Shown: positions 27,360-34,506 of the stretch, piece after piece | Numbering within the stretch: position 1 is the stretch's first letter | How the letters are laid out: every line of letters starts with the position of its first letter | NCBI GenBank assembly: GCA_021740125.1 | Contig: JAIPAJ010000004.1 | Coordinates: 1-48,892, forward strand | DNA length: 48,892 nt | Direction: 5' to 3' | DNA from: Leadbetterella sp. | Lineage (GTDB): Bacteria > Bacteroidota > Bacteroidia > Cytophagales > Spirosomataceae | The notes under the pieces: model-generated | Seen by the model: the letters and a program-made list of their open reading frames with translations, nothing else | Told to the model about the DNA's origin: nothing | The model's database searches: none | Made by a program: the position numbers and the translations under genes

Positions 27360-27397
27360 AATTATTTTAGAATATTCTTAAATTATTCTTAAAAAAT

Positions 27398-27426
27398 GAA
27401 ATGGCTGCCTTATAGACAGCCATTTC
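27398..27426 (-). terminator. Terminator of rpsA
   Basis: GAAATGGCTG and CAGCCATTTC form a perfect ten-pair stem with a nine-base loop. On the minus strand a T-rich tract (ATTTTTT) follows. It starts 33 bases after the rpsA stop codon. Confidence 0.85.
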
Positions 27427-27458
27427 TGAAGAAAAATTATTTTTAAGAAAAACTGAGA

Positions 27459-29282
27459 TTAAGCCTCTTCAGATGTTTTCTTTTTAACTACTTTCTTTTT
27501 TGGAGAAGCTTCCTCGCTTTCAAGTTGATCTCTCAAGGCCGAAAGTGCTGACAAGTCACCTAATGTAGATTTTTCCATTTCAGGCATTTTTACCTTATCA
27601 GTTGCTTTTACTGGAGCTTTTTTCTTTTCTACTTTAGGCTCTTCTTTTTGAACTTCCCAAGTTTTCGAATGAGAAAGAACGATTTTCTTTTCCTCTTTAT
27701 TAAACTCAATTACTTCAAAGGAAAGCTTCTCGCCCATTTCGCCCATTGTACCATCTTCTTTAGCGATAGCTTTTAAGCCAGCTTGTCCTTCGATACCGTA
27801 AGGAAGTTCTAGTGTAACTTGTTTTTCGTTTTTACCAACGATGTTACACTCGTGTACCGTTCCTACTTCGAATACTGTTTCGAAAGTATCCCAAGGATTT
27901 TCTTCCAAGTGCTTGTGGCTAAGAGCCAATCTTCTGTTGTCAACATCCAATTCAAGAACGATTACTTCAAGCTCCTCTCCGATTTTAACGAAATCAGATG
28001 GGTGCTTTATTTTCTTAGTCCATGAAAGGTCAGAAACGTGAACTAGACCGTCGATACCTTCTTCTAACTCTAAGAACAAACCGAAGTTGGTAAGGTTACG
28101 AACTGTTCCTTTATGTTTAGTACCAATAGCGTATTTAGCCAAAAGATCTTGTTTTGTCCAAGGATCTTCTGTCATTTGCTTGATACCCAATGACATTTTT
28201 CTTTCGTCTTTGTCCATAGTCAAAACTACTGCAGATATATCGTCACCGATTTGCAAGAAATCAGATGGGTTTCTCAAGTGTTGCGACCATGACATTTCTG
28301 AAACGTGGATAAGACCCTCAACACCTGGTTTCAATTCAAGGAATGCACCGTAATCAGCGATGTTTACAATTTTTCCGCTCACTTTAGAACCTACTTCTAG
28401 GCCTTCAGCTAATGAATCCCATGGATGAGCCTCTAATTGTTTCATACCCAATGAGATACGTTTCTTGTCATCATCAAAGTCAAGAACAACCACTTTGATT
28501 TTATCGTCAAGATTCAATACTTCGTTAGGATGATTTACTCTACCCCACGAGATATCCGTGATGTGAAGCAAACCGTCTACACCACCAAGGTCGATGAATA
28601 CTCCGAAATTAGTGATGTTTTTAACCACACCTTCCAATACTTGACCTTTCTCAAGGTTAGTAAGGATTTGTTGACGTTGCGACTCAAGATCTTTCTCGAT
28701 CAATACTTTGTGTGATACAACAACGTTGTCGTTGGTATGGTTGATTTTAACCACTTTCACCTCCATACGTTTTCCAACAAAAACATCAAAGTCTCTGATA
28801 GGTTTAACGTCGATTTGTGAACCTGGTAAGAACGCCTCAATACCAAAAATATCTACAATAAGACCACCTTTTGTACGACGCTTGATTAAAGCATCAACAA
28901 TAATGTCAGTCTCAAGAGCACCTTCAATTTTAGACCAAGCTGTAAGAATTCTGGCTTTTTTACGAGAAATAACCAATTGTCCTAAAACATCTTCTTGTTT
29001 TTCGATGAAAACCTCAACTTTATCACCCACTTTAAGGTCTGGCAAGTCGCGGAATTCTGAACGAGAAACGATACCATCTGATTTGAATCCGATGTTTAAC
29101 AAAACTTCTCTGTCTGTAATACCTACCACTAGGGCATCTACTACGTCTTTTTCTTCGATTGCGGCGAAGGTTTCACCGTAAACTGCTTCTAAATCTGCTT
29201 TCTCGGCAGCGGTGTATCCTCCACCAATGCCTTTTTTTGTTACTTTCTCCCAATCGAAATCAGGAAATGTTTGATTTGTCAT
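27459..29282 (-). CDS. rpsA: 30S ribosomal protein S1
   Basis: A 607-residue ribosomal protein with six S1 RNA-binding domains, at about residues 40-110, 123-190, 208-278, 295-365, 382-452 and 468-535. Strong repeats are KGQVLEGVVKNITNFGVFIDLGG, with DGLLHITDISWGRVNHP, and its counterparts EGLIHVSEMSW and DGLVHVSDLSW. S1 binds mRNA leaders and starts translation; this matters in Bacteroidota, where Shine-Dalgarno sequences are weak. The C-terminal ~65 residues are Lys- and Glu-rich and probably disordered. It is a single-gene transcript with a clear promoter, leader and terminator. Length fits the Bacteroidota form, longer than the E. coli protein. Confidence 0.96.
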   Translation of the reverse strand: MTNQTFPDFDWEKVTKKGIGGGYTAAEKADLEAVYGETFAAIEEKDVVDALVVGITDREVLLNIGFKSDGIVSRSEFRDLPDLKVGDKVEVFIEKQEDVLGQLVISRKKARILTAWSKIEGALETDIIVDALIKRRTKGGLIVDIFGIEAFLPGSQIDVKPIRDFDVFVGKRMEVKVVKINHTNDNVVVSHKVLIEKDLESQRQQILTNLEKGQVLEGVVKNITNFGVFIDLGGVDGLLHITDISWGRVNHPNEVLNLDDKIKVVVLDFDDDKKRISLGMKQLEAHPWDSLAEGLEVGSKVSGKIVNIADYGAFLELKPGVEGLIHVSEMSWSQHLRNPSDFLQIGDDISAVVLTMDKDERKMSLGIKQMTEDPWTKQDLLAKYAIGTKHKGTVRNLTNFGLFLELEEGIDGLVHVSDLSWTKKIKHPSDFVKIGEELEVIVLELDVDNRRLALSHKHLEENPWDTFETVFEVGTVHECNIVGKNEKQVTLELPYGIEGQAGLKAIAKEDGTMGEMGEKLSFEVIEFNKEEKKIVLSHSKTWEVQKEEPKVEKKKAPVKATDKVKMPEMEKSTLGDLSALSALRDQLESEEASPKKKVVKKKTSEEA

Positions 29283-29374
29283 ATATGAATTAAACTGCTC
29301 ATTATTACATCAATAGACCGAGCTTTTCTACTGAAATTGATTAAAAATTGATAATTCCTCGTTAAAAAGGAGTG

Positions 29375-29404
29375 CAAAGGTAGGGAATATGAGAAAATAT
29401 GCAA
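29375..29404 (-). promoter_or_regulatory. Promoter of rpsA
   Basis: A -33 TTG (29404-29402) is followed after 19 bases by TACCTTTG (29382-29375). Transcription would start near 29369, giving a leader of about 85 bases. The leader contains a possible hairpin (GCTC near 29323 with GAGC near 29300, and an inner TATT/AATA), a candidate for S1 autoregulation. Confidence 0.8.
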
Positions 29405-29655
29405 GAAAAGTGTGGAGATTTTTTAGGTAAATAGTTAAAAATCAGGCTTCGACTTCGCTCAGCCTCCTTCGAATCCGCCAAGTAACTGAAGTCTTAGGGA
29501 TCGGTAATCATAAAAATTCGTAAAATTAAAAAGATTTGAATGAATTAAAAGAGCTATTTAAGAAAACACACAAAGTATTAACAAGCTAACTAACTAATTA
29601 TCAAGTTGGAATATAAATTTTATAAAAATACAGATTAGGAATAACAATTGAAAGT
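29405..29655. other. Gap upstream of the rpsA promoter; one repeat-like element
   Basis: No coding frame is credible here. At 29446-29465 is a GGCTTCGACTTCGC...CAGCC element that resembles short dispersed repeats I associate with Bacteroidota intergenic DNA; this is memory, not a search. The rest is featureless AT-rich sequence between rpsA and the HNH gene stop. Confidence 0.4.
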
Positions 29656-30159
29656 CTACCTGCTTTTACTCAAAAATGGCAGCCAGTTTTCTTCGAGGTT
29701 ACCCGAGCAATCCCTAACAAACATCAGAAAGGTGGGTTTGAATGGCTTCACTTTAAGATTCATCTTTGCTTCTTCGGGGGTGTAACTCCCTTTTTCTGAG
29801 TTACAACGTTTGCAAGCCGTTACTAGGTTTTCCCAGTGCGTTTTTCCTCCTCGGGATTTTGGCATTACGTGATCCAATGTCAAATCGCTTTGTTTACCGC
29901 AATATGCACAGGTATTGTTGTCTCGCTTAAAAATATTTTGGCGAGTCATAACCACATTTCGAAATGGCACAGAAACATAAGAATTTAGACGAATGATAGA
30001 AGGAAGTGGATAATTTCTGTTAATGGTTCTGATTTTATCTTTAGGATTTTCAGCAACGAGTTCGGCCTTATTGAGATAGACCAATAAAAAAGCCTTTGGT
30101 ACAGTACAAATACTGATAGCTCTGTAGTCGGCATTTAGGATTAACACTTTCCGCCCCAT
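29656..30159 (-). CDS. HNH endonuclease-family protein
   Basis: A 167-residue protein with an HNH nuclease domain in its C-terminal half. The zinc-binding cysteines are in CAYCGKQSDLTLDHVMPKSR and ACKRCNSEKG, and DHVMPKSRGG...WENLVTAC is the ββα-metal core. The N-terminal part (MGRKVLILNADYRAISIC, PKAFLLVYLNKAELV) is the conserved domain of a stand-alone HNH family found throughout Bacteroidota as a housekeeping gene of unknown role. I use the ATG at 30159; the frame could start 6 bases earlier at a TTG. It is not next to restriction, phage or intron genes, so a mobile-element role is unlikely. Confidence 0.88.
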   Translation of the reverse strand: MGRKVLILNADYRAISICTVPKAFLLVYLNKAELVAENPKDKIRTINRNYPLPSIIRLNSYVSVPFRNVVMTRQNIFKRDNNTCAYCGKQSDLTLDHVMPKSRGGKTHWENLVTACKRCNSEKGSYTPEEAKMNLKVKPFKPTFLMFVRDCSGNLEENWLPFLSKSR

Positions 30160-30312
30160 AAACAATTAGATTTTAGAACAATAGACTAATTGTCAGGCAA
30201 TTTAATGAATTCTTTCTGAAATATAAACCTGTAAAATGAATTTAATCAGAAAATAATATTGAGTGGTCAAATCTTTTAAAGTAAGACCATTAGGTAGTGA
30301 CTTAATCAATGC

Positions 30313-30762
30313 CTATTCATCTCTACTTCTGTCTCTTGAAACGTCTTTTTCCTTGATACTTTCCCGTTTATCATAAAGCTTTTTACCTTTCGCAAGAGCA
30401 ATTTCGAGTTTAGCTAGCCCTCCCTCGTTTATATATATTCGTGTGGGTACAATTGTCAAGCCTTTGTCAGTTAGTTTATTGATGAGTTTTTTAATCTCTT
30501 TACGATTCAGCAATAGTTTACGCTCTCTGAGTGGCTCGTGGTTATTATAGGTGCCGTTATCGTATTTTGAGATATTCAGATTTTTAACAAACAATTCATT
30601 CTTTTGAAAAAAACAATAAGCATCTGCCATACTCACTTTACCTTCTCGGATAGACTTTATCTCAGTACCTGTGAGTACCATTCCAGCTGAATATTCCTCA
30701 AGAAAGAAAAATTCGAAACGGGCTTTTTTGTTGGATATATCAGTAGTTTTAACAAATTTCAT
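30313..30762 (-). CDS. smpB: SsrA-binding protein SmpB
   Basis: A 149-residue RNA-binding protein that brings tmRNA to stalled ribosomes for trans-translation. The family pattern is clear: NKKARFEFFFLEEYSAGMVLTGTEIKSIR at the N-terminus, ISKYDNGTYNNHEPLRERKLLL in the middle, and YINEGGLAKLEIALAKGKKLYDKRE before a basic, probably disordered tail. Length is usual. It has its own promoter directly upstream, nested in the terminator of a small RNA gene. The tmRNA gene itself is not in this window. Confidence 0.96.
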   Translation of the reverse strand: MKFVKTTDISNKKARFEFFFLEEYSAGMVLTGTEIKSIREGKVSMADAYCFFQKNELFVKNLNISKYDNGTYNNHEPLRERKLLLNRKEIKKLINKLTDKGLTIVPTRIYINEGGLAKLEIALAKGKKLYDKRESIKEKDVSRDRSRDE

Positions 30763-30787
30763 GTTACAAGAAATATAAATTGGGACA

Positions 30788-30817
30788 CAAAAGTAACAAA
30801 AAAAATCCCTGCCTCAA
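30788..30817 (-). promoter_or_regulatory. smpB: Promoter of smpB, nested in the preceding small-RNA terminator
   Basis: A -33 TTG (30817-30815) is followed after 19 bases by TACTTTTG (30795-30788), an exact TANNTTTG match. The start would be near 30782, 20 bases before the smpB ATG. The TTG lies in the terminator loop and the spacer is the terminator's 3' arm plus its T-run. Confidence 0.75.
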
Positions 30818-30834
30818 TGATAGTGACAGGGATT
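30798..30834 (-). terminator. Terminator of the small RNA upstream of smpB
   Basis: AATCCCTG (30834-30827) and CAGGGATT (30811-30804) form a perfect eight-pair stem that two further pairs can extend, with an 11-base loop. Eight T in a row follow on the minus strand. Confidence 0.87.
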
Positions 30835-30940
30835 CCGACTTACGTGCTTTCCTAATAATCCATGTGCTGGCCATAGGCCTTTACGAGGGATTAAATCTTT
30901 AAGAGCTAAGCTCTAATATTTTTGATTGTGATTGATTCTA
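30798..30940 (-). ncRNA. Putative small RNA of about 140 bases, unassigned family
   Basis: There is no open frame, but a full promoter (30946-30976) and a strong terminator (30798-30834) bracket about 143 bases. The transcript would hold a short hairpin AGAGCTTAGCTCT, a GGCC-TAT-GGCC hairpin, a CCA-GCACA-TGG hairpin, and two copies of AATCCCT that compete for the same terminator arm. It is not a tRNA, tmRNA or 4.5S RNA by motif. A 6S-type RNA is possible by size but I could not confirm the fold. Because it terminates before smpB and smpB has its own promoter, it looks like a separate gene rather than a riboswitch. The exact 5' end is inferred. Confidence 0.65.
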
Positions 30941-30945
30941 GTTAG

Positions 30946-30976
30946 CAAATGTAAAAAGCGAAAAATAAAATTCCAA
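30946..30976 (-). promoter_or_regulatory. Promoter of the small RNA gene
   Basis: A -33 TTG (30976-30974) is followed after 20 bases by TACATTTG (30953-30946), an exact TANNTTTG match. No coding start follows within 180 bases; the next is smpB, beyond a terminator. Confidence 0.75.
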
Positions 30977-31420
30977 TCAAATCAATGATTTTTAACATTT
31001 CAAGAAATTAGTAAAGAATTTTCTATCCGCTTAATAACTTTGTGTCATGCTATAATGCTTTACCAATACTGTGCCAATTTTTGGAACATTAGTTAAAATA
31101 ATCAAAATATTTTTTTTAAAATAAATAAAGTATTGATATTAAGTAATTTGTCTTATTTTTTAGAAAAACCTCATAAATTTCTAAAGTTTTTTGGCCTTGA
31201 AAATCAAATCTTTGAAAACGAAGTATTGCATAACCGACAGAAAAAATCGTTAATATTGTTTTACTTTGTATTTAAAATAAAACCAAAGTTCATTTAGCAT
31301 TGGCTAATTTTGATAAAAAACCTTGTCATATATCCATGTAAAGTTTGGGAAATGGAATGACGAAATTGCGTAGAAGGCTATTTAATTAGATAGCATTTAA
31401 GAAACATTAAAACTCAAGAA
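30977..31420. other. Long non-coding region upstream of hflX
   Basis: About 440 AT-rich bases with no credible frame. Several TANNTTTG-like boxes occur on the plus strand (TAACTTTG at 31035, TAATTTTG at 31305), but none has a TTG at the proper distance, so I do not name an hflX promoter. Confidence 0.4.
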
Positions 31421-32668
31421 TTGCAGAATAAACCTCTTTTGTCTACTACCAAACCCCAAGAAACAGCTATCTTAGTGGGCTTGATATCACAAAAACAAAA
31501 CGCCGAAAAAACAAAGGAATATCTCGACGAGTTGGCATTTTTAGCTGAAACTTCTGGGGTAAAAACCATGAAGGTGTTTGTACAAAGACTTAACTATGCC
31601 GACCAAAAGACTTTTGTAGGTAAGGGAAAATTGGAAGAGATACAGACTTGGATAACGATAAATCCAGTTGATACCATCATTTTTGACGATGAACTTAGTC
31701 CATCTCAAGTAAGAAACTTGGAAAAAGCTTTTGAAAATATCAAAGTACTGGATAGAAGTTTACTTATTTTAAATATATTCTCTCAAAGAGCTCAATCTGA
31801 CCAAGCCAAAAGGCAAGTTGAATTGGCACAGTACAAATATTTACTACCTAGACTGACCAGAATGTGGTCGCACTTGAGTAAGCAAAAAGGTGGAATTGGC
31901 ATGAGAGGTCCGGGAGAAAAAGAACTTGAAACCGACAAACGAATTGTGCAGGACAGAATAGCTTTGCTAAAAGAGAAATTAGAGAAAATAGACAAACAAT
32001 CGGCCACACGTCGTAAAGAAAGAAACCAGTTGGTGAGGGTAGCTTTGGTGGGATATACCAATGTGGGTAAATCAACGTTAATGCAAAAACTTGCCAAAAC
32101 AGAGGTTTTTGCAGAAAATAAATTGTTTGCTACCATAGATTCAACAGTCAGAAAAATGGTTCTTGGAAATATTCCTTTTCTAATAACCGATACAGTAGGA
32201 TTTATAAGAAAGCTCCCTACTACGCTTATTGAATCTTTCAAATCTACTTTGGACGAGATTAGAGATGCGGACATCTTATTACATGTGGTAGATATTTCGC
32301 ACGATTCTTTTGAAGAGCAAATAGATGTTGTGAATGCTACGCTAGCTGACATAAACGCAAAAGACAAACCTACTGTTATAATTTTCAATAAATTGGATCA
32401 ATACAGGCCGCTTTCAGTGGAAGGCCTAGATAGACATTTAGCCACAGAGGAGGATCTGAAAATAAACTTAGAAAGACTGAAAACTGGCTATTTACAAAAA
32501 AATGCAGAAAATGTGGTCTTTATTTCTGCAACAAAAAACGAAAACATTACAGAATTGAGAGATGTAATTTTTAAACTCGTTAAAGAAAAACATTTCTTAA
32601 TATATCCCAATTGGGACGCCGCCAAGAATGTATTCTACGAATGGCAAGATGAAACGGAAGTAAACTAG
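31421..32668 (+). CDS. hflX: GTPase HflX, ribosome-associated
   Basis: A 415-residue GTPase that binds the large ribosomal subunit and helps rescue or recycle stalled or heat-stressed ribosomes. The start is a TTG at 31421; no in-frame ATG is seen upstream and conservation begins at once (TAILVGLISQKQ...TKEYLDELAFLAET). The N-terminal HflX domain with GKGKLEEI and GPGEKELETDRR-like GPGEKELETDKR precedes the G domain: Walker A GYTNVGKST at 211-219, DTVGF at 257-261, and NKLD at 323-326. It is followed by a sugar transporter 24 bases on, with which it may be co-transcribed. Both this gene and smpB serve stalled ribosomes, and only a non-coding region separates their loci. Confidence 0.95.
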   Translation: MQNKPLLSTTKPQETAILVGLISQKQNAEKTKEYLDELAFLAETSGVKTMKVFVQRLNYADQKTFVGKGKLEEIQTWITINPVDTIIFDDELSPSQVRNLEKAFENIKVLDRSLLILNIFSQRAQSDQAKRQVELAQYKYLLPRLTRMWSHLSKQKGGIGMRGPGEKELETDKRIVQDRIALLKEKLEKIDKQSATRRKERNQLVRVALVGYTNVGKSTLMQKLAKTEVFAENKLFATIDSTVRKMVLGNIPFLITDTVGFIRKLPTTLIESFKSTLDEIRDADILLHVVDISHDSFEEQIDVVNATLADINAKDKPTVIIFNKLDQYRPLSVEGLDRHLATEEDLKINLERLKTGYLQKNAENVVFISATKNENITELRDVIFKLVKEKHFLIYPNWDAAKNVFYEWQDETEVN

Positions 32669-32692
32669 ATTTAAAACAAATAACCCTAAATA

Positions 32693-34123
32693 ATGGAAAA
32701 TAAAAACACCTCTACAAATTTACCTGCACTTTATACCTTAATGACCGTCTGGTTTTTTTGGAGTTTTGTTGCAGCATCAAACGGAATATTGATTCCACTT
32801 TTTAAAGAAAAATTTGAATTACAACAATGGCAAGCACAATTAGTAGATTTTGCATTTTATGCCGCGTATTTTGTTGGTTCAGTACTGTATTTGTTGCTTT
32901 CTAGCATTATGAAAACTGATATTTTGAACAAAATCGGTTATAAAAATGGTATTATTTATGGTTTGATAATTTCTGCTGTCGGTTCACTAATTTTTTATCC
33001 AGCGGCTGAGACTAAATCATACTTTTTACTCTTAACTGCCTTATTTGTGGTTGGGCTAGGTTTTTCATTACAACAAACCGCCACTCAACCTTTTATGATA
33101 GCCTTGGGACCACCAGAAACAGGAGCAACAAGAATTAACCTTGGCGGTGCTGTAAACAACTTCGGTGGTACTATTGGGCCATTGATTGTTTCTTATGCAA
33201 TTTTTGGATCCATTTCTCCTGAAGCAGCATTGAGTGCAACTATTGAATCTGTAAAGGTGCCATATCTCCTACTTGGGGGATTGTTTGTTTTGGTAGCAGT
33301 GTTCTTTTGGATCTCAAAATTACCAAGGATTACAAACGACGAGCACGTAGAAGCTGGATTAGGGGCTTTGAAATATCCACAATTGATATTGGGAATGACA
33401 GCTATATTTGTTTATGTGGGCGTAGAGGTAACAATTGGTAGTAACTTGCCAGAATATTTAAAAGAGACACAAGGCTTGGTTTCATCTCAAGTTTCGAAGT
33501 ATGTATCACTTTTCTGGGGAAGTATGATGGTGGGTCGTTGGACGGCTTCTGTAGGAAACTTTGGACTATCAGATAGTTTGAAAAAAATCCTTTGGGTGGT
33601 AGTTCCTTTTGTTGCTTTTGGAATAGTATTATATGTAAATTCTATTATGAGTGGTGACGTGAGCGATTTATACCCTTACGGATTCTGCGTAATTGTAATG
33701 ATAGTATCATTTTTTATGGCAAAAGAAAAACCAGTAAGGACTTTGTTGATTTATACAGGAGTAGGTGCGATCATGACACTAATAGGTGTTTTTACAACTG
33801 GTAAAATCGCCTTGTTTAGTTTAATAAGTGGTGGCCTTTTCTGTTCTATTTTGTGGCCAAGTATATTTTCATTGGGAACTGCGGGGTTAGGAAAATACAC
33901 CAATCAAGGCTCGGCATTTATGATTATGATGATTTTGGGTGGAGCGATTATACCAGTATTGCAGGGTGTTATTGCTGATACCGTAGGTATTCAAACCTCA
34001 TATTTGTTGGCGGTGGCTTGTTTTGTATACCTTTTCTGGTTCGGAATCAGAGTTCAGCAAGTGCTTAGAAAACAAAATATTGATTTTGACAAAGAAGTGG
34101 CCAATGTGAAAGGCGGACATTAA
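32693..34123 (+). CDS. FucP-like sugar MFS transporter
   Basis: A 476-residue proton-coupled sugar symporter of the major facilitator superfamily, in the FucP (L-fucose), NagP and glucose/galactose branch. Twelve helices are evident. Family markers are the first helix MTVWFFWSFVAASNGILIPL, then FYAAYFVGSVLY, GFSLQQTATQPFMIALGPPE and GAVNNFGGTIGPLI. The substrate cannot be fixed; it faces the arabinose cluster across a convergent gap and may import a hexose or 6-deoxyhexose. It is 24 bases downstream of hflX, an unusual partner. Confidence 0.9.
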   Translation: MENKNTSTNLPALYTLMTVWFFWSFVAASNGILIPLFKEKFELQQWQAQLVDFAFYAAYFVGSVLYLLLSSIMKTDILNKIGYKNGIIYGLIISAVGSLIFYPAAETKSYFLLLTALFVVGLGFSLQQTATQPFMIALGPPETGATRINLGGAVNNFGGTIGPLIVSYAIFGSISPEAALSATIESVKVPYLLLGGLFVLVAVFFWISKLPRITNDEHVEAGLGALKYPQLILGMTAIFVYVGVEVTIGSNLPEYLKETQGLVSSQVSKYVSLFWGSMMVGRWTASVGNFGLSDSLKKILWVVVPFVAFGIVLYVNSIMSGDVSDLYPYGFCVIVMIVSFFMAKEKPVRTLLIYTGVGAIMTLIGVFTTGKIALFSLISGGLFCSILWPSIFSLGTAGLGKYTNQGSAFMIMMILGGAIIPVLQGVIADTVGIQTSYLLAVACFVYLFWFGIRVQQVLRKQNIDFDKEVANVKGGH

Positions 34124-34145
34124 TTTATTGGATATAGTTTATTTG

Positions 34146-34180
34146 AAAGCAGCAGAGATTTTTATTTCTGATGCTTTTTT
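34146..34180 (+). terminator. Terminator of the sugar MFS transporter
   Basis: AAAGCA-g-CAGA (34146-34156) and TCTG-a-TGCTTT (34167-34177) form a stem with one small internal mismatch, an AT-rich loop, and six T. It begins 23 bases past the stop codon. Confidence 0.8.
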
Positions 34181-34236
34181 GTTTGGAAAATTAGTTGGAA
34201 AGTTTTGGGTTTGGTTACATCTAATTGACAAACCTA

Positions 34237-34263
34237 TTTTCACGTCCGATTTATGTCTGACCG
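34237..34263. repeat. Degenerate ~27-bp repeat, copy 1
   Basis: The unit is TTTTCA-n-GTCYGAY-n4-GTCYGACCG. In this copy GTCCGAT (34244-34250) and GTCTGACCG (34255-34263) have their GTC triplets exactly 11 bases apart, preceded by TTTTCAC. Confidence 0.6.
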
Positions 34264-34299
34264 CTTCATGAAAAAGGCAGTGTAATCTTTCATACCTAC

Positions 34300-34325
34300 T
34301 TTCATGACTGACTGGCGTCTGACTG
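34300..34325. repeat. Degenerate ~27-bp repeat, copy 2 (most diverged)
   Basis: TTTCA at 34300-34304 is followed by GACTGAC (34306-34312) and GTCTGACTG (34317-34325); the two half-units are again 11 bases apart. Confidence 0.5.
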
Positions 34326-34375
34326 TACCAATTTATTCTGTACCCCAAACCTATTCAATATTTCTTGTGCTTATG

Positions 34376-34402
34376 TTTTCAGGTCTGACTATTGTCCGAC
34401 CG
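34376..34402. repeat. Degenerate ~27-bp repeat, copy 3
   Basis: TTTTCAG is followed by GTCTGAC (34383-34389), TATT, and GTCCGACCG (34394-34402); half-units are 11 bases apart. Confidence 0.6.
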
Positions 34403-34419
34403 TTCATTTATTAACTAAA

Positions 34420-34458
34420 CGCCACGAATGCACAAATTGAATTCGTGAATTCGTGGCG
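34420..34458. repeat. Inverted repeat with CGCCACGAAT arms
   Basis: CGCCACGAAT (34420-34429) and ATTCGTGGCG (34449-34458) are perfect ten-base arms around a 19-base loop. The arms lie between copies 3 and 4 of the degenerate repeat and downstream of galM, where the hairpin could end or protect its transcript. The CACGAAT word recalls the CACGGAT repeats in the arabinose operon. Confidence 0.65.
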
Positions 34459-34474
34459 AATAATTGCTTTTGAA

Positions 34475-34501
34475 TTTTCAGGTCCGATTTGCGTCTGTCC
34501 G
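34475..34501. repeat. Degenerate ~27-bp repeat, copy 4
   Basis: TTTTCAG is followed by GTCCGAT (34482-34488), TTGC, and GTCTGTCCG (34493-34501); half-units are 11 bases apart. It ends 6 bases before the galM stop codon. Confidence 0.6.
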
Positions 34502-34506
34502 CACTA

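Noticed and set aside
28708-29181. A 157-codon plus-strand frame opposite rpsA
   Set aside because: Antisense to conserved S1 domains, with no family resemblance.
29656-30159. Homing endonuclease or restriction-linked HNH nuclease
   Set aside because: It is a stand-alone small HNH protein with no intron, intein, phage or methylase neighbours, and fits a widespread housekeeping-type family.
30798-30940. tmRNA gene next to smpB
   Set aside because: The region is only ~140 bases, has no tRNA-like T arm (TTCGA) or acceptor end, and no tag reading frame.
30798-30940. Riboswitch controlling smpB
   Set aside because: A terminator followed by a separate smpB promoter argues for an independent RNA, and no known riboswitch core motif was recognised. 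The two-state pairing is kept as a finding instead.
31035-31312. hflX promoters at TAACTTTG (31035) or TAATTTTG (31305)
   Set aside because: Neither has a TTG 19-21 bases upstream, so they do not meet the standard met by the five accepted promoters.
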